63,662 bases of DNA from Rhodospirillales bacterium (GTDB taxonomy: Bacteria; Pseudomonadota; Alphaproteobacteria; Dongiales; Dongiaceae). The translations under genes were made by a program, and so were the position numbers. Location: the NCBI GenBank assembly GCA_009885795.1, contig VFKA01000032.1, positions 1-63,662 on the forward strand, given 5' to 3'. How positions within the stretch are numbered: the first letter of the stretch is position 1; the number at the start of each line of letters is the position of its first letter. Below the pieces are notes generated by a model. It saw nothing but the letters and a program-made list of their open reading frames with translations. It was not told the DNA's origin and made no database searches. Below are positions 41,276 to 52,153 of this stretch, in pieces.

Positions 41276-42418
41276 ATGATCGATTTCATCGTCGGGCTGC
41301 CGCAATATCTGCTCAGTTTTGTTGTTATCTTGTCCGTTCTCGTCTTCGTTCACGAGTTCGGCCATTACATAGTCGCGCGGTGGTGCGGCGTGCGCGTCGA
41401 AACGTTCTCCATCGGATTCGGCCCGGAACTCTTCGGCTATACGGATCGATCCGGCACGCGCTGGAAACTGAGCGTCTTGCCGCTCGGCGGTTACGTCAAG
41501 ATGTTCGGCGACACGAATGTCGCCAGCGCCGGGGGTGGCGGCCAGCCGGGAATGTCCGCCGAGGATGAGGCGGTCGCGTTCTATGCCAAGAGCGTCGGCC
41601 GGCGGTCGTTGATCGTGGCCGCGGGCCCGGCCGCCAACTACCTGTTCGCCGCGGTCTTGCTGGCGGGCCTTTACATGGCGGTCGGTCAGCAGGTGACGGC
41701 GCCGATCGTTGGCGAGGTCACGCCGGGCAGCGCCGCCGCCGCCGCGGGACTGGAGGCGGGCGATCGTATCGTCACCTTGAACGGCCAGCCGATCGAGCGC
41801 TTCGAGGATCTGGCCCGCGAAATCCAGCTCGGATTGGGCGCGCCCGTCGTGATCGAAATCGAGCGAAACGGCGTTCTGGAAAGTGTAACGGCGGTACCCG
41901 AGATTGTCGTCGATACCGACATGTTCGGAAACGTTCACCAGGTGGGGCGCCTCGGCGTGCGAAGCAGCGGCTCCACGGCAATTGTCGAATACAGTCCGCT
42001 TGGCGCCGTGGGCGCGGCAATCGAGAACACCTATCGGATGACCGTGGTGACATTGAAGGCGTTGGGCCAGATGGTCTCCGGAGCCCGCTCGCCCGACGAG
42101 ATCGCCGGCGTTCTTCGGATCGCCAAGCTTTCGGGTGACGTGGCCGGCATCGGCATCCTGGCCATGATGGGCTTCGCGGCCGTTCTTTCCGTCAACCTCG
42201 GCCTGATCAACCTGTTTCCGGTGCCGATGCTGGACGGCGGGCACCTGGCCTTCTACCTTGTCGAGGCGATCCGCGGGCGTCCGCTCGGGCGGATGGCCCA
42301 GGAATGGGGTTTTCGCATCGGCTTTGCGTTGGTGATTTTGTTGTTTATCTTCGCCACGAGAAACGATCTGATGTCGTTTCCGGTCGTGGCCGATTTTATC
42401 GATCGGCTCATGACCTGA
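41276..42418 (+). CDS. rseP: RIP metalloprotease RseP
   Basis: Intramembrane site-2 zinc protease that cuts anti-sigma factors and leftover signal peptides. 380 residues. HExxH motif His26-Glu27-x-x-His30 (FVHEFGHY) in the first helix, one PDZ domain (about 130-215: EVTPGSAAAAAGLEAGDRIV), and the third metal ligand region NLFPVPMLDGGHL. One PDZ rather than two is usual in alphaproteobacteria. 16 bases before bamA. Confidence 0.95.
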   Translation: MIDFIVGLPQYLLSFVVILSVLVFVHEFGHYIVARWCGVRVETFSIGFGPELFGYTDRSGTRWKLSVLPLGGYVKMFGDTNVASAGGGGQPGMSAEDEAVAFYAKSVGRRSLIVAAGPAANYLFAAVLLAGLYMAVGQQVTAPIVGEVTPGSAAAAAGLEAGDRIVTLNGQPIERFEDLAREIQLGLGAPVVIEIERNGVLESVTAVPEIVVDTDMFGNVHQVGRLGVRSSGSTAIVEYSPLGAVGAAIENTYRMTVVTLKALGQMVSGARSPDEIAGVLRIAKLSGDVAGIGILAMMGFAAVLSVNLGLINLFPVPMLDGGHLAFYLVEAIRGRPLGRMAQEWGFRIGFALVILLFIFATRNDLMSFPVVADFIDRLMT

Positions 42419-42434
42419 GCGGCGGCAGGGGGGA

Positions 42435-44729
42435 ATGCGGATGAGGGGTTGGAAGGCGTGGTTGGTTCTTGTGGCGGTCGTCGTCCTGTCGTGGTCGGCG
42501 GTCGGCCTCGGCCGCGCCAACGCCCAAGAGATGTTCAATGGCGACCCGATCGCGCAAATTCAAGTCGAAGGCACCCAGCGCGTCGATCCCGAAACGGTAC
42601 GCTCCTACATGCAGATCGGGCCTGGCGACACCTTCACCACGGAAAAGATAAACCTTGCCCTGAAGAATCTCTTCGCCACCGGCTTGTTCGCCGATGTCCT
42701 GTTCGAGCGCGAGGCGGATACGCTGATCGTTCAAGTGGTGGAGAACCCGATCATCAATCGCGTGGCATTCGAAGGCAACGACTCGATCGAGGACGAGGCG
42801 CTCGAGCTTGAAGTGCAATTGCGCCCGCGTGTCGTCTATACCCAGACGCGGGTTCAGAGCGACGTTCGGCGCATCCTCGAGGTCTACCGCCGGAGCGGCC
42901 GCTTCGCGGTTACCGTCGAGCCCAAGGTGATCAAGCTCGAGCAGAACCGCATCGACCTCGTCTTCGAGATCGACGAAGGGCCGGTCACGGGCGTCGCCAG
43001 CATCGATTTCGTCGGCAACACCGTGTTCGGCGACGGCGAATTGCGGGATGAAATCAGCACGCAGGAAACCGCTTGGTATCGGTTCTTGATCGTCAGCGAC
43101 CGCTACGACCCCGATCGCCTGACCGTCGATCGCGAGGCTCTGAGAAATTTCTACCTGGGCGAAGGCTACGCCGATTTCCGTGTCGTGTCGGCGGTGGCGG
43201 AATTGGCGCCGGACCGCAGCGGTTTCTACATCACCTTCACGGTCGAGGAAGGCGAGCGCTACAAGTTCGGCAAGATCGACATCGACGTCACGATCAAGAA
43301 TGTCGACGTCGAGGCCTTGCGCGACGGGATCACCACCGTTGAAGGCGATTGGTATGACGCCGGCATGGTCGAAAAGACGATTGCCAACATCACGCTCGAG
43401 GTCGGAACGCTGGGTTATGCCTTTGTCGAAGTGACGCCCCGCATAACCCGCGATCCGAAAACTCTCACCATCGATATCGTTTACGAAGTGCAGGAGGGCC
43501 CGCGGGTCTATGTCGAACGCATCGACATCGAGAACAACACCCGCACGCTCGACGAAGTCATTCGCCGCGAATTCCGTCTGGTCGAGGGCGATGCCTTTAA
43601 CACGACCAAGGAACGCCGCACGCGCCAGCGGATTCAGAATCTCGGCTTCTTCAGCCGGGTCGATGTCAAGAACGTTCCAGGCAGCGCGCCGGATCGAACC
43701 AAGATCGTCGTCGACGTCGAAGAGCGGGCGACCGGCGAGATCACCTTCGGCGTCGGCTTTTCGACGTCGGAAGGACCGCTCGGCAACATCAGCGTACGGG
43801 AGCGCAACCTGCTCGGCCGCGGCCAGGATTTACGCCTGGACTTTACGTTGTCCGGCGTGAAATCGCAGCTGCTGTTGAGCTTCACCGAGCCGTATTTCCT
43901 CGACAAGAACGTATCGGCCGGCTTCGACGTGTACCGGACGGTCACGAGCCGGGAGGAAAGTTCGTTCGACGAGGAACGCATCGGCGCCGGCGTTCGCACC
44001 GGTTACGACATTTCCGAATTCGTGCGCCATACCGTCAAGTACAATCTGACGCGCTCCGACGTTACCAACGTGTCCGCCGACGCCTCGCCATCCGTTCTCG
44101 AAGAGGAAGGGGTCACCATCCAGTCCGTCATCGGCCACGAGATTCTCTACGACAAGCGCGATTCGAAGTTCAACACCTCCGAAGGGCACTATGTGCGGTT
44201 GCGCCAGGACGCCGCCGGGCTCGGCGGCGACGTTCGCTATTTGAGTACGCGTTTGGGCGCGGGCTACTATCAGCCGATCGCGGAAGAATGGGTGGCGAGT
44301 GTCACCGGCGAGCTCGGATACCTGCACGGGATCGGCGACGATATCCGTATCAACGACAGTTTCTTCATCGGGGGCACCACGTTCAGGGGCTTCATGAGCG
44401 GCGGTATCGGTCCTCGCGATGAACTCTCGGACGACGCATTGGGCGGCAAGCAGTACGCGATTGGGTCGGTCGAATTGGGGTTCCCGTTGCCGTTGCCGGA
44501 GGAGTACCAGATACGCGGCCGTGTCTTTACCGACTTCGGGACGCTCTATGACACGGACGCCAAAGGCCTCGATGTCGTGGACGAGTTGTCGCTACGCGCT
44601 TCGGTCGGTACCGGGCTCAGCTGGGCCTCGCCGTTCGGCCCGCTGCAAGTCGACGTGGCGATCCCGCTCCTCAAGGAAGACTACGACGAAACGGAATTCT
44701 TCCGGTTCAGCGCCGGCACGACATTCTGA
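42435..44729 (+). CDS. bamA: outer membrane protein assembly factor BamA
   Basis: Central subunit of the beta-barrel assembly machine. 764 residues: signal peptide (1-31, ending ANAQ), five POTRA domains (about 35-425) and a 16-strand barrel. RGF motif in FFIGGTTFRGFMSGGIGPRDE and a C-terminal aromatic end (FFRFSAGTTF). rseP-bamA-skp order is conserved; skp follows after 41 bases. Confidence 0.96.
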   Translation: MRMRGWKAWLVLVAVVVLSWSAVGLGRANAQEMFNGDPIAQIQVEGTQRVDPETVRSYMQIGPGDTFTTEKINLALKNLFATGLFADVLFEREADTLIVQVVENPIINRVAFEGNDSIEDEALELEVQLRPRVVYTQTRVQSDVRRILEVYRRSGRFAVTVEPKVIKLEQNRIDLVFEIDEGPVTGVASIDFVGNTVFGDGELRDEISTQETAWYRFLIVSDRYDPDRLTVDREALRNFYLGEGYADFRVVSAVAELAPDRSGFYITFTVEEGERYKFGKIDIDVTIKNVDVEALRDGITTVEGDWYDAGMVEKTIANITLEVGTLGYAFVEVTPRITRDPKTLTIDIVYEVQEGPRVYVERIDIENNTRTLDEVIRREFRLVEGDAFNTTKERRTRQRIQNLGFFSRVDVKNVPGSAPDRTKIVVDVEERATGEITFGVGFSTSEGPLGNISVRERNLLGRGQDLRLDFTLSGVKSQLLLSFTEPYFLDKNVSAGFDVYRTVTSREESSFDEERIGAGVRTGYDISEFVRHTVKYNLTRSDVTNVSADASPSVLEEEGVTIQSVIGHEILYDKRDSKFNTSEGHYVRLRQDAAGLGGDVRYLSTRLGAGYYQPIAEEWVASVTGELGYLHGIGDDIRINDSFFIGGTTFRGFMSGGIGPRDELSDDALGGKQYAIGSVELGFPLPLPEEYQIRGRVFTDFGTLYDTDAKGLDVVDELSLRASVGTGLSWASPFGPLQVDVAIPLLKEDYDETEFFRFSAGTTF

Positions 44730-44770
44730 TATCCCCGCCTTCGTTCTTGTCAGGAGAATCGAGCATCATC

Positions 44771-45319
44771 ATGATCTCATCGATGCGAATCTTGCTCATC
44801 GCCGCGTTTCTTGCGTTGGCGGTCGTGGCGCCGCGGGGAGCCGAGGCTCAAAGCGCGCCGGCCATTGCCGTCCTGGACGCTCCGCGTATCTTTCGCGAAT
44901 CCAAGGCCGCGAAGAGCATTCAAGCGGAGGTCGAGAAAAAGCACGCGGCCTTTCAAGCCGAGATCGCCAAGCAAGAGGAGGGCTTGCGAGCGGCCGATCA
45001 GAAGTTGAAATCGCAGCAGGCGGCGCTGTCGCCGGAGGAATTTCAGAAGAAACGCCAGGAAATCGCGGGCCAAGCCGACAAATTTAGAAAGAACGCGCAG
45101 GCGCGTCGCGATCAGATGGAAAACGCGGTGAGCGCCGGAAACGATCAGATTCGCGACGCCCTGGTAAAGGTGGTCGGCGAAATCGCCAAGGCCAAGGGCA
45201 TAACCCTGGTCTTGAACAAGACGATCGTGGTATGGCCCGGTGCCTCGATGGACATCACCGCCGAGGCACTGAAGAAGTTGGACGCGGCGCTGCCCAAGGT
45301 GACGCTGCCGAAGACATGA
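44771..45319 (+). CDS. skp: periplasmic chaperone Skp/OmpH family
   Basis: Holds unfolded outer-membrane proteins in the periplasm. 182 residues from ATG 44771 (an ATG at 44783 is possible; AGGAG lies at 44751). Signal peptide ending GAEA-Q, a short [17 protein letters not shown] strand, then a long charged coiled-coil (about 50-140) and a return helix ending [15 protein letters not shown]. Next to bamA as usual, but lpxD, which normally follows, is absent: fabZ begins 16 bases later. Confidence 0.9.
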   Translation: MISSMRILLIAAFLALAVVAPRGAEAQSAPAIAVLDAPRIFRESKAAKSIQAEVEKKHAAFQAEIAKQEEGLRAADQKLKSQQAALSPEEFQKKRQEIAGQADKFRKNAQARRDQMENAVSAGNDQIRDALVKVVGEIAKAKGITLVLNKTIVVWPGASMDITAEALKKLDAALPKVTLPKT

Positions 45320-45335
45320 TGGTAAGGTCAAGGTC

Positions 45336-45806
45336 ATGAGCGGCGCGGTCGAAAATCGAGCCGCGGCGGTCGAAGCCGACAATGCGCGGCTGCAAGAGCT
45401 TATCCCGCACCGCTACCCTTTTCTCATGATCGACAAGGTCGTCGACATGATCGCCGGGGAAAGCGCGGTTGGCGTCAAGAACGTCACGATCAACGAGCCA
45501 TTCTTTCAGGGCCATTTTCCCGCCCGGGCGGTGATGCCCGGTGTCCTCGTCATCGAGGCGATGGCGCAGACCGCGGCCGCTCTTGTCGTCCATACGCTCG
45601 GCGCCGCCTTCGAAGGCAAGCTGGTCTATTTCATGACCATCGACAACGCGCGCTTCCGTAAACCCGTCGTGCCCGGCGACCAGCTCCGCGTCCATGTGGT
45701 CAAGGATCGCCACCGCGGTCCGGTGTGGCGCTTCCGCGGCGAGGCGAAGGTCGATGGCAAGCTCGTGGCCGAGGCGGTGATTTCCGCCATGATCCGCGAC
45801 GACTGA
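45336..45806 (+). CDS. fabZ: 3-hydroxyacyl-[acyl-carrier-protein] dehydratase FabZ
   Basis: Dehydration step of fatty-acid elongation. 156 residues, hot-dog fold, with the catalytic pair His60 in FFQGHFP and Glu74 in VLVIEAMAQ, and the family opening [13 protein letters not shown]. In related genomes it sits inside lpxD-fabZ-lpxA-lpxI-lpxB; here none of these lpx genes flank it. Confidence 0.96.
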   Translation: MSGAVENRAAAVEADNARLQELIPHRYPFLMIDKVVDMIAGESAVGVKNVTINEPFFQGHFPARAVMPGVLVIEAMAQTAAALVVHTLGAAFEGKLVYFMTIDNARFRKPVVPGDQLRVHVVKDRHRGPVWRFRGEAKVDGKLVAEAVISAMIRDD

Positions 45807-45825
45807 GAAGGGTCGGGGAGACCGC

Positions 45826-46212
45826 ATGCGCTTTCTTCACACCATGATCCGCGTACTCGATCTCGAGAAATCGATCGATTTCTACACACGCCTGCTCGGG
45901 ATGACGCTGCTTCGACGCAAGGACTATCCGACGGGCGAATTTACGCTTGTGTTCGTCGGTTATGGCGGCGAAGACGACAATGCCGTCATCGAGCTGACGC
46001 ACAATTGGAAACAGACGGAACCCTATGCGATCGGCACCGGCTTCGGGCACCTTGCGATCGGGGTTGAAGACATCCACGCGACCTGCAATCGCCTCGCGGC
46101 GGATGGCGTCAAGATTCCGCGCCCGCCGGGCCCGATGAAGCACGGCGGCAGCGTCATCGCCTTCATCGAGGATCCCGACGGTTACAAGATCGAATTGATC
46201 CAGCGGGCCTAA
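45826..46212 (+). CDS. gloA: lactoylglutathione lyase (glyoxalase I)
   Basis: Converts the methylglyoxal-glutathione adduct to lactoylglutathione. 128 residues, VOC fold with two modules. FLHTMIRVLDLEKSIDFYTRLLGM carries the first metal His, AVIELTHNW the first Glu, GTGFGHLAIGVEDI the second His, and FIEDPDGYKIELIQ the second Glu. Length and motifs match bacterial GloA. 19 bases after fabZ, where lpxA would normally be. Confidence 0.9.
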   Translation: MRFLHTMIRVLDLEKSIDFYTRLLGMTLLRRKDYPTGEFTLVFVGYGGEDDNAVIELTHNWKQTEPYAIGTGFGHLAIGVEDIHATCNRLAADGVKIPRPPGPMKHGGSVIAFIEDPDGYKIELIQRA

Positions 46213-46243
46213 CCCGTATCTCGGGTGCCCGAGACCCTTGGCC

Positions 46244-46334
46244 CATCCTTCGAGACGCGTTCTTCGAACGCTCCTCAGGATGAGGAATATTACCTCATGC
46301 TGAGGAGCCGCGAAGCGGCGTCTCGAAGCATGGC
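46244..46334. repeat. nested palindromic repeat between gloA and gltA (family D)
   Basis: Outer arms CATCCTTCGAGACGC and GCGTCTCGAAGCATGG, inner arms GCTCCTCAGGATGAGG (46270-46285) and CCTCATGCTGAGGAGC (46293-46308). It lies between two convergent genes and may serve as a two-way terminator. A partial relative is at 56599-56640. Confidence 0.65.
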
Positions 46335-46341
46335 GGCTGGG

Positions 46342-47709
46342 TCAACCCCGCTTGCCCATCGGCACGTAGCGGCGCGGCAGGTGCCCGGTATAGAGTTGGC
46401 GCGGCCGGCCGATGCGCTGGGCCGGATCCTCGATCATCTCGTTCCAGTGCGCGACCCAGCCGACCGTCCGTGCGACGGCGAAGAGCACGGTGAACATGGA
46501 GGTGGGGAACCCGATCGCCTGCAGGATGATGCCGGAATAGAAGTCGACGTTCGGGAACAGCTTCCGCTCCACGAAGTAGTCGTCCTCGAGGGCGATCCGC
46601 TCCAGTTCCATGGCGAGGTCGAGCAGCGGCTCGTGGCGTATGCCGAGCGAATCCAGCACGTCGTGGCACGATTGGCGCAGGACCGATGCGCGCGGATCGT
46701 GATTCTTGTACACGCGGTGGCCGAAGCCCATGAGGCGGAACGAATCGTTCTTGTCCTTGGCGCGCTTGATGAACTCCGGGATTCGCTTCTTGTCGCCGAT
46801 CTCGCGAAGCATGGCGAGCACGGCTTCGTTGGCGCCGCCATGCGCCGGGCCCCAGAGCGAGGCGATGCCGGCGGCGACGCAGGCGAACGGATTGGCGCCG
46901 CTCGACCCGGCGATACGCACCGTCGAGGTGGAAGCGTTCTGCTCGTGATCGGCGTGGAGGATGAAGATGCGGTCGATCGCGCGGGCCACGGCCGGGCTGA
47001 TCTTGTACTCCTCGGCCGGCACGGCGAAGGTCATGCGCAAGAAGTTCTCGGCGTAGCCAAGATCGTTGCGCGGATAGATGAACGGTTGACCGGTCGAGTA
47101 CTTGTACGCCATGGCCGCGATCGTCGGCATCTTGGCGATAAGGCGGTGCGAGGCGACGACGCGCTGATGGGGATCCTGGATATCGGTGCTGTCGTGATAG
47201 AAAGCCGAGAGCGCCCCCACGACGCCGACCATGACGGCCATCGGATGGGCGTCGCGGCGGAACCCGCGGTAGAACGTCGCGATCTGCTCGTGCAGCATCG
47301 TGTGATGGGTGATGTCGTGCCGAAAGACCTCGATCTGGGTCCTGGTCGGCAGCTCGCCTTGCAACAGCAGATAGCAGACCTCGAGGAAGGTGCTGCGCTC
47401 GGCCAATTCCTGAATCGGATAGCCGCGGTGCAGCAGCACGCCGGCCTCGCCGTCGATGAAGGTGATCTTCGATTCGCAACTGCCGGTTGAGGTGAATCCG
47501 GGATCGTAGGTGAAGAAGTCATGGTCGCCATAGAGCTTGCGCACGTCGATGACGCTGGGCCCGATCACCGCGTCGATCACCGGCAAGTCGAAGGACTTGC
47601 CGGTGCGGTTGTCGGTCACGGTCACCGTCGCTCGCGGTTTCTCGGGCTGTACCGGCGCCGCCTTCGCGGGCAGGGGCCGCCGCAAGCTCTTGGCGATTTT
47701 CTTGGCCAT
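46342..47709 (-). CDS. gltA: citrate synthase
   Basis: Condenses acetyl-CoA and oxaloacetate. 455 residues from the ATG at 47709 with AAGGACAAGAG upstream; the first ~40 residues are a basic Lys/Pro/Ala tail not seen in E. coli GltA. Catalytic regions: [27 protein letters not shown] (His) and [13 protein letters not shown] (His, Arg), plus the late [13 protein letters not shown] (Asp just before). Type II, proteobacterial form. In relatives lpxB lies next to it; here a glyoxalase gene does. Confidence 0.96.
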   Translation of the reverse strand: MAKKIAKSLRRPLPAKAAPVQPEKPRATVTVTDNRTGKSFDLPVIDAVIGPSVIDVRKLYGDHDFFTYDPGFTSTGSCESKITFIDGEAGVLLHRGYPIQELAERSTFLEVCYLLLQGELPTRTQIEVFRHDITHHTMLHEQIATFYRGFRRDAHPMAVMVGVVGALSAFYHDSTDIQDPHQRVVASHRLIAKMPTIAAMAYKYSTGQPFIYPRNDLGYAENFLRMTFAVPAEEYKISPAVARAIDRIFILHADHEQNASTSTVRIAGSSGANPFACVAAGIASLWGPAHGGANEAVLAMLREIGDKKRIPEFIKRAKDKNDSFRLMGFGHRVYKNHDPRASVLRQSCHDVLDSLGIRHEPLLDLAMELERIALEDDYFVERKLFPNVDFYSGIILQAIGFPTSMFTVLFAVARTVGWVAHWNEMIEDPAQRIGRPRQLYTGHLPRRYVPMGKRG

Positions 47710-47784
47710 GATTCTCTTGTCCTTTCCGATCGCTCCGCGACTGTCTTCATCCAAATCGAAAAATAGGATGGAACGCCTTACGAT

Positions 47785-49215
47785 TCAATTACCAAGGGGC
47801 AGGCCGCGGCCGGGGGCTCCGCTCGCCTCGGCGATCCGGCCCAGCGTCTCATCCCGCCCCAGAACCTCCATGACCTCGAAGATACCGGGCGAAACCGTGC
47901 TGCCGGTCAGCGCGGCGCGCAGCGGCTGGGCGATCTCGCCGAGCTTGGCACCCTCTCGCTCGGCATACGCCCGCAGCGCGGCCTCGATCTCGCCGGCCCG
48001 CCAATCCGTCAATCCCGCGAATGAGTCGCTCAAAGCCCGCAGTCGCCGGCACGCGGCGTCATCCAAGAGCGCCTTTGCCTTGGGCTCGATCGGCAGCGGG
48101 CGCGAGCGGACATAGACGAGCGCGTTGTCGGCAAGCTCCTCGAGGGTCTTGGCCCGCGCCTTGAGGCCGGGCATGCCCAGGCGCAAGCGCTCCAAGGCCG
48201 GCGCCGCCGGCGCGGAGCCGAGGCGCTTGGCGAGCCTGGGGCCGAGCAGCGCCACCAGGCGCCGGTCGTCGGCCTGGCGCAGGTAATGCGCGTTGAGGTT
48301 GTCGAGCTTGCCCTTGTCGAAACGTCCGGGCGAGCGCCCGACGCCGTCGAGGTCGAACCAGGCGATGGCCTGGGCGGTGTCGATGGTCTCGTCGTCGCCA
48401 TGCCCCCAACCGAGGCGGAGCAGATAGTTGCGCATCGCCTCCGGCAGATAGCCCCTATCGCGATAGGCATCGAGGCCGAGCGCCCCGTGGCGCTTGGATA
48501 GTTTCGCGCCGTCTTGGCCGTGAATGAGCGGGATATGCCCGAACGCCGGCTCGCTCCAACCGAGCGCGCGGTAAAGATGGATCTGGCGAAAGGTGTTGGT
48601 CAGGTGATCGACGCCGCGGATGACATGGGTGATGGCCATGTCGTGGTCGTCCACCACCACCGACAGCATGTAGGTGGGCGTGCCGTCGGCGCGCAGCAGC
48701 ACCATGTCGTCGAGCTGCTCGTTGGCGGTCTTCACCTCGCCCTGCACGGCGTCATGCACCGCCGTCTCGCCGCTTCTCGGCGCCTTCAGGCGTATGACCG
48801 GAGCCACGCCCGGCGGCGCCAGCGCGGGGTCGCGATCGCGCCACGTCCCATCGTAGCCGACCGGCCGGCCGGCGGCCTTGGCCGCATCGCGCATCGCCTG
48901 CAATTCCTCGGGCGAGCAGTAGCAGCGATAGGCCTTGCCGGCGGCCAGCAGCTGGTGGGCGGCCGCTTGATGGCGTTCGATGCGCTTCGATTGCAGGACA
49001 GGCTCGCCGTCCCAATCGAGTTCGAGCCACGTCAAGCCGTCGATGATGGCGGCGACCGCCGCCGCGGTCGAACGCTCGCGGTCGGTGTCCTCGATGCGCA
49101 GCAGGAACTTGCCGCCGTGGTGGCGCGCGAACAGCCAGTTGAACAGCGCGGTGCGCGCTCCGCCGATGTGCAGGTAGCCGGTGGGCGAGGGGGCGAATCG
49201 AACGATCACGGTCAT
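47785..49215 (-). CDS. gltX: glutamyl-tRNA synthetase
   Basis: Class I synthetase. 476 residues. HIGH-type motif at the N terminus ([20 protein letters not shown], His16), zinc-like region [10 protein letters not shown] with two visible cysteines, and KMSKS-type motif [10 protein letters not shown]. Alphaproteobacteria often carry two GltX-type enzymes, one charging tRNA-Gln for later amidation; which one this is cannot be decided here. Divergent from comEC. Confidence 0.95.
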   Translation of the reverse strand: MTVIVRFAPSPTGYLHIGGARTALFNWLFARHHGGKFLLRIEDTDRERSTAAAVAAIIDGLTWLELDWDGEPVLQSKRIERHQAAAHQLLAAGKAYRCYCSPEELQAMRDAAKAAGRPVGYDGTWRDRDPALAPPGVAPVIRLKAPRSGETAVHDAVQGEVKTANEQLDDMVLLRADGTPTYMLSVVVDDHDMAITHVIRGVDHLTNTFRQIHLYRALGWSEPAFGHIPLIHGQDGAKLSKRHGALGLDAYRDRGYLPEAMRNYLLRLGWGHGDDETIDTAQAIAWFDLDGVGRSPGRFDKGKLDNLNAHYLRQADDRRLVALLGPRLAKRLGSAPAAPALERLRLGMPGLKARAKTLEELADNALVYVRSRPLPIEPKAKALLDDAACRRLRALSDSFAGLTDWRAGEIEAALRAYAEREGAKLGEIAQPLRAALTGSTVSPGIFEVMEVLGRDETLGRIAEASGAPGRGLPLGN

Positions 49216-49303
49216 CGGCGGCCAAGGGATCTATTAGGCGGGTTGCGCGACAGCGACCGACGGGGTTTAACACGACCGCCGGGTCAATGCACGCAGAGGT
49301 CCG

Positions 49304-51430
49304 ATGGCATTCCTGCTTGGACGCGTCGCCGACGCCTTGCTGCAAGAGCGCGAGCGGTGGCCGCTCTGGGTTCCGGTCGCCATCGGCGTTGGCGTCGCCG
49401 TCTATTTCGGCATGCCGGTCGAGCCGCCCTTGTGGGCCGGACCGGCAATGGCGTTTGGGGCGGGGGCGCTGGCATGGTTTGGGCGAAGCCGCATGGCGGT
49501 GCTGTTGCCGGCGATCGCGGCCGCCGCGCTCGCCGCCGGATTTACGGCCGGGCAGGCGCGCACCGCGATCGTGGCGGCGCCGATGCTCGCTTACGAACTC
49601 GACGGCGTCGAGGTCGCCGGGGATATCGTCGCGCTCGAACCGCTTCCCGGCGCGCGGCGCATCGTCCTTGCCTCGCCTTCCATCGCCGGCATCGAGGATC
49701 GATTGCCCGCCAAGCTGCGCCTGCGGGTCGTCGGCGCGGGCTCCGACTTGCGCCTCGGCGATCATGTCCGCGTTCGCGCCAGCCTCGGGCCGCCCTCGCC
49801 GCCGTCGGTTCCGGGCGTCTACGACTTCCAGCGCCACGCCTTCTTCGAGGGCATCGGCGCCGTCGGTTTCGCCTATGGCAAGCCGGTGGTCCTACGGCCG
49901 GCGGCCTCGTCAAGGCTCGGTTCATGGTTCGACGGGCTGAGGCTGGCGATGACGGAGAGGATCCAGGCGCGCCTGCCGGGCGCCACCGGCGCGGTGGCCG
50001 TGGCCTTGATCGCGGGCGCGCAGTCGGCAATCCCAAAGGCCGATCTCCAGGCGATGCGCGATTCGGGCCTCGCCCACCTGCTGTCGATCTCGGGCCTGCA
50101 CATGGCGATCCTCGCCGGTATTTTGTTCGTGGGACTGCGCGCGGGCATGGCGCTGATCCCGCCCTTGGCGCTCAACCACCCGATCAAGAAATGGGCGGCG
50201 GTCGCGGCCCTGTTCGGCACGTTGTTCTATCTGTTGCTGTCGGGCGCGCCGGTGCCGGCGCAGCGCGCCTTCATCATGACCGGACTGGTGCTGGTCGCCG
50301 TTCTCGTCGACCGCAGCGCCATCTCGATGCGCCTCGTCGCCTGGGCGGCGCTCGTGCTCCTGCTGCTGCGGCCCGAGGCCCTGATCGGCCCCAGCTTCCA
50401 GATGTCGTTCGCGGCGGTCGTCGCCCTCATCGCCGCGTTCGAGGCGGCGCGCGAATGGCGCCGCCGGCGCATGGTCGATGCCGGATGGACGCTGCGGGTC
50501 GGGTACTACCTGCTCGACCTTTCGTTCACCAGCCTCATCGCCATGCTGGCGACGGCGCCTTACGCCGTCTTTCATTTCAACCGCTTCGCCGACTATGCCT
50601 TGCTCGCCAATCTGCTGGCGGTGCCGCTCACCGGAATTTGGATCATGCCCTGGGCGGTCATCGCTTCCGTGCTGATGCCCTTCGGGCTCGAAGCGCTGGC
50701 GCTCGCGCCCATGGGCTGGGGCATCGACCTCATGCTGGCGATCGCCCATGGCATCGCCGGCCTGCCCGGCGCGGTCGCCGTCATCCCGTCCCTGCCGATG
50801 GCGGGGCTCGTCGCCGTCACGCTGGGCGGGCTGTGGCTGTGCCTGTGGGAGCGGCGCTGGCGGCTCTTGGGCGTGGCCGGGATCGCCATCGGCTTTGCCA
50901 CGATCCCGCTTCAAGACCACCCCGATATTCTGGTGTCTGGCGACGGACGGTTGATGGCGGTGCGCGGCGAGGATGGCAGGCTGCTGCTGTCCTCCGCCCG
51001 CGCGGCGCGCTTCGACGCCGATCTCTGGCTGCGGCGCTCCGGGCAGGATGAGCGCCTGGCCTGGCCGGACCAAGACCTTGCCGCCGCCGCCGGCCTCGCC
51101 TGCGACGAGCTCGGCTGCCTCTACCGCCGGGCCGGACAGGTCGTCGCGCTGGCGTTTCAGAAGGCGGCGCTGGAGGAAGACTGCGCCGTCGCCGACCTTG
51201 TGCTCAGCCTCGATCCCGTGTCCGGGGATTGCGCCGCGCCGCTGGTCGTCGATCGCTTCGACCTGTGGCGCAAGGGCGGCCACGCCGTGTGGCTGAGCGA
51301 GGGGCGCATCGAGATCCTGGCGGTGAGCGATACCCGTGGGGTAAGGCCCTGGGTCGTGGAGCCGCGACCGCGGCCCAAGCGGCTGGTCAATAGCGCCGCA
51401 ACAGCCCCACCAGCCGCCCCTGCACCTTGA
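49304..51430 (+). CDS. comEC: ComEC/Rec2-family DNA uptake protein
   Basis: Polytopic membrane protein; the family forms the channel for single-stranded DNA in natural transformation. 708 residues: N-terminal helices and OB-like DUF4131 region (about 1-190), then the competence domain with [35 protein letters not shown] (positions about 230-265) and many helices to about 520. The C-terminal ~170 residues show no HxHxDH, so the metallo-beta-lactamase-like domain of longer ComEC proteins is absent or degenerate. The 3' end overlaps lexA on the other strand by 44 bases. No other competence genes are here, so uptake function is uncertain. Confidence 0.88.
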   Translation: MAFLLGRVADALLQERERWPLWVPVAIGVGVAVYFGMPVEPPLWAGPAMAFGAGALAWFGRSRMAVLLPAIAAAALAAGFTAGQARTAIVAAPMLAYELDGVEVAGDIVALEPLPGARRIVLASPSIAGIEDRLPAKLRLRVVGAGSDLRLGDHVRVRASLGPPSPPSVPGVYDFQRHAFFEGIGAVGFAYGKPVVLRPAASSRLGSWFDGLRLAMTERIQARLPGATGAVAVALIAGAQSAIPKADLQAMRDSGLAHLLSISGLHMAILAGILFVGLRAGMALIPPLALNHPIKKWAAVAALFGTLFYLLLSGAPVPAQRAFIMTGLVLVAVLVDRSAISMRLVAWAALVLLLLRPEALIGPSFQMSFAAVVALIAAFEAAREWRRRRMVDAGWTLRVGYYLLDLSFTSLIAMLATAPYAVFHFNRFADYALLANLLAVPLTGIWIMPWAVIASVLMPFGLEALALAPMGWGIDLMLAIAHGIAGLPGAVAVIPSLPMAGLVAVTLGGLWLCLWERRWRLLGVAGIAIGFATIPLQDHPDILVSGDGRLMAVRGEDGRLLLSSARAARFDADLWLRRSGQDERLAWPDQDLAAAAGLACDELGCLYRRAGQVVALAFQKAALEEDCAVADLVLSLDPVSGDCAAPLVVDRFDLWRKGGHAVWLSEGRIEILAVSDTRGVRPWVVEPRPRPKRLVNSAATAPPAAPAP

Positions 51431-52088
51431 TCCGGTCGGGGCCGAAGATCCGCGTCTCGTAGGCCGGGTTCGCCGGTTCGAGCGCGATCGAATCGCCCTT
51501 GCGGCGCAGGCGCTTCAACGTCACCTCGGCGCCGTCGATGAGGGCCACGACGATGGCGCCGTTGTCGGCCGTGTCGCAGCGCTGGATGATGATCGTGTCG
51601 TTGTCCTGGATGCCGGCGCCGATCATCGAATCGCCTTCGACTTCGAGCGCGTAATGCTCGCCCTTTCCGACCAGGCTGCCCGGCACGCCGATGGTGGCGG
51701 AGCCGTCGCGCAGAGCCTCGATGGGCGTGCCGGCGGCGATCCGGCCATAGAGCGGCAGTTCGGCGGTTCCGGCCTTGTCGACGGTCGCGCCGGCGAGCGT
51801 GCCGGTGAAGTCGCCGCGGATGACATTGGGGGTGAACCCGCCTTCCATCTGGCGCGAGGTTCCGAACGCGGCCTCGTCGGCCAGGCGCAGGACTTCGAGC
51901 GCGCGCGCCCGGTGCGCCAGGCGCTTGATGAACCCGCGCTCCTCCAGCCCTGTGATCAGCCGGTGAATCCCGGATTTCGACTTCAGGCCCAGCGCATCCT
52001 TCATCTCGTCGAAAGAGGGCGAGATGCCCGATTCCGCCAGCCGCCGGTTGATGAAGGTGAGAAGTTCGTGCTGCTTCTTGGTCAACAT
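51387..52088 (-). CDS. lexA: LexA repressor
   Basis: SOS repressor, self-cleaving on contact with RecA filaments. 233 residues: N-terminal winged helix ([29 protein letters not shown]), a longer linker typical of alphaproteobacteria, cleavage site Ala119-Gly120 in GRIAAGTP, catalytic Ser154 in EGDSM and Lys192 in VTLKRL. Its own promoter carries an SOS box (52154-52168), so it is autoregulated. lexA-moeA-moaC-trpC is a conserved order. Confidence 0.96.
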   Translation of the reverse strand: MLTKKQHELLTFINRRLAESGISPSFDEMKDALGLKSKSGIHRLITGLEERGFIKRLAHRARALEVLRLADEAAFGTSRQMEGGFTPNVIRGDFTGTLAGATVDKAGTAELPLYGRIAAGTPIEALRDGSATIGVPGSLVGKGEHYALEVEGDSMIGAGIQDNDTIIIQRCDTADNGAIVVALIDGAEVTLKRLRRKGDSIALEPANPAYETRIFGPDRIKVQGRLVGLLRRY

Positions 52089-52153
52089 GCCCGCTTTTCC
52101 TTCCGGGGGCCGCCGCCCCTCAAATCATGGAACAAAACTGCAACTCGGCACAT

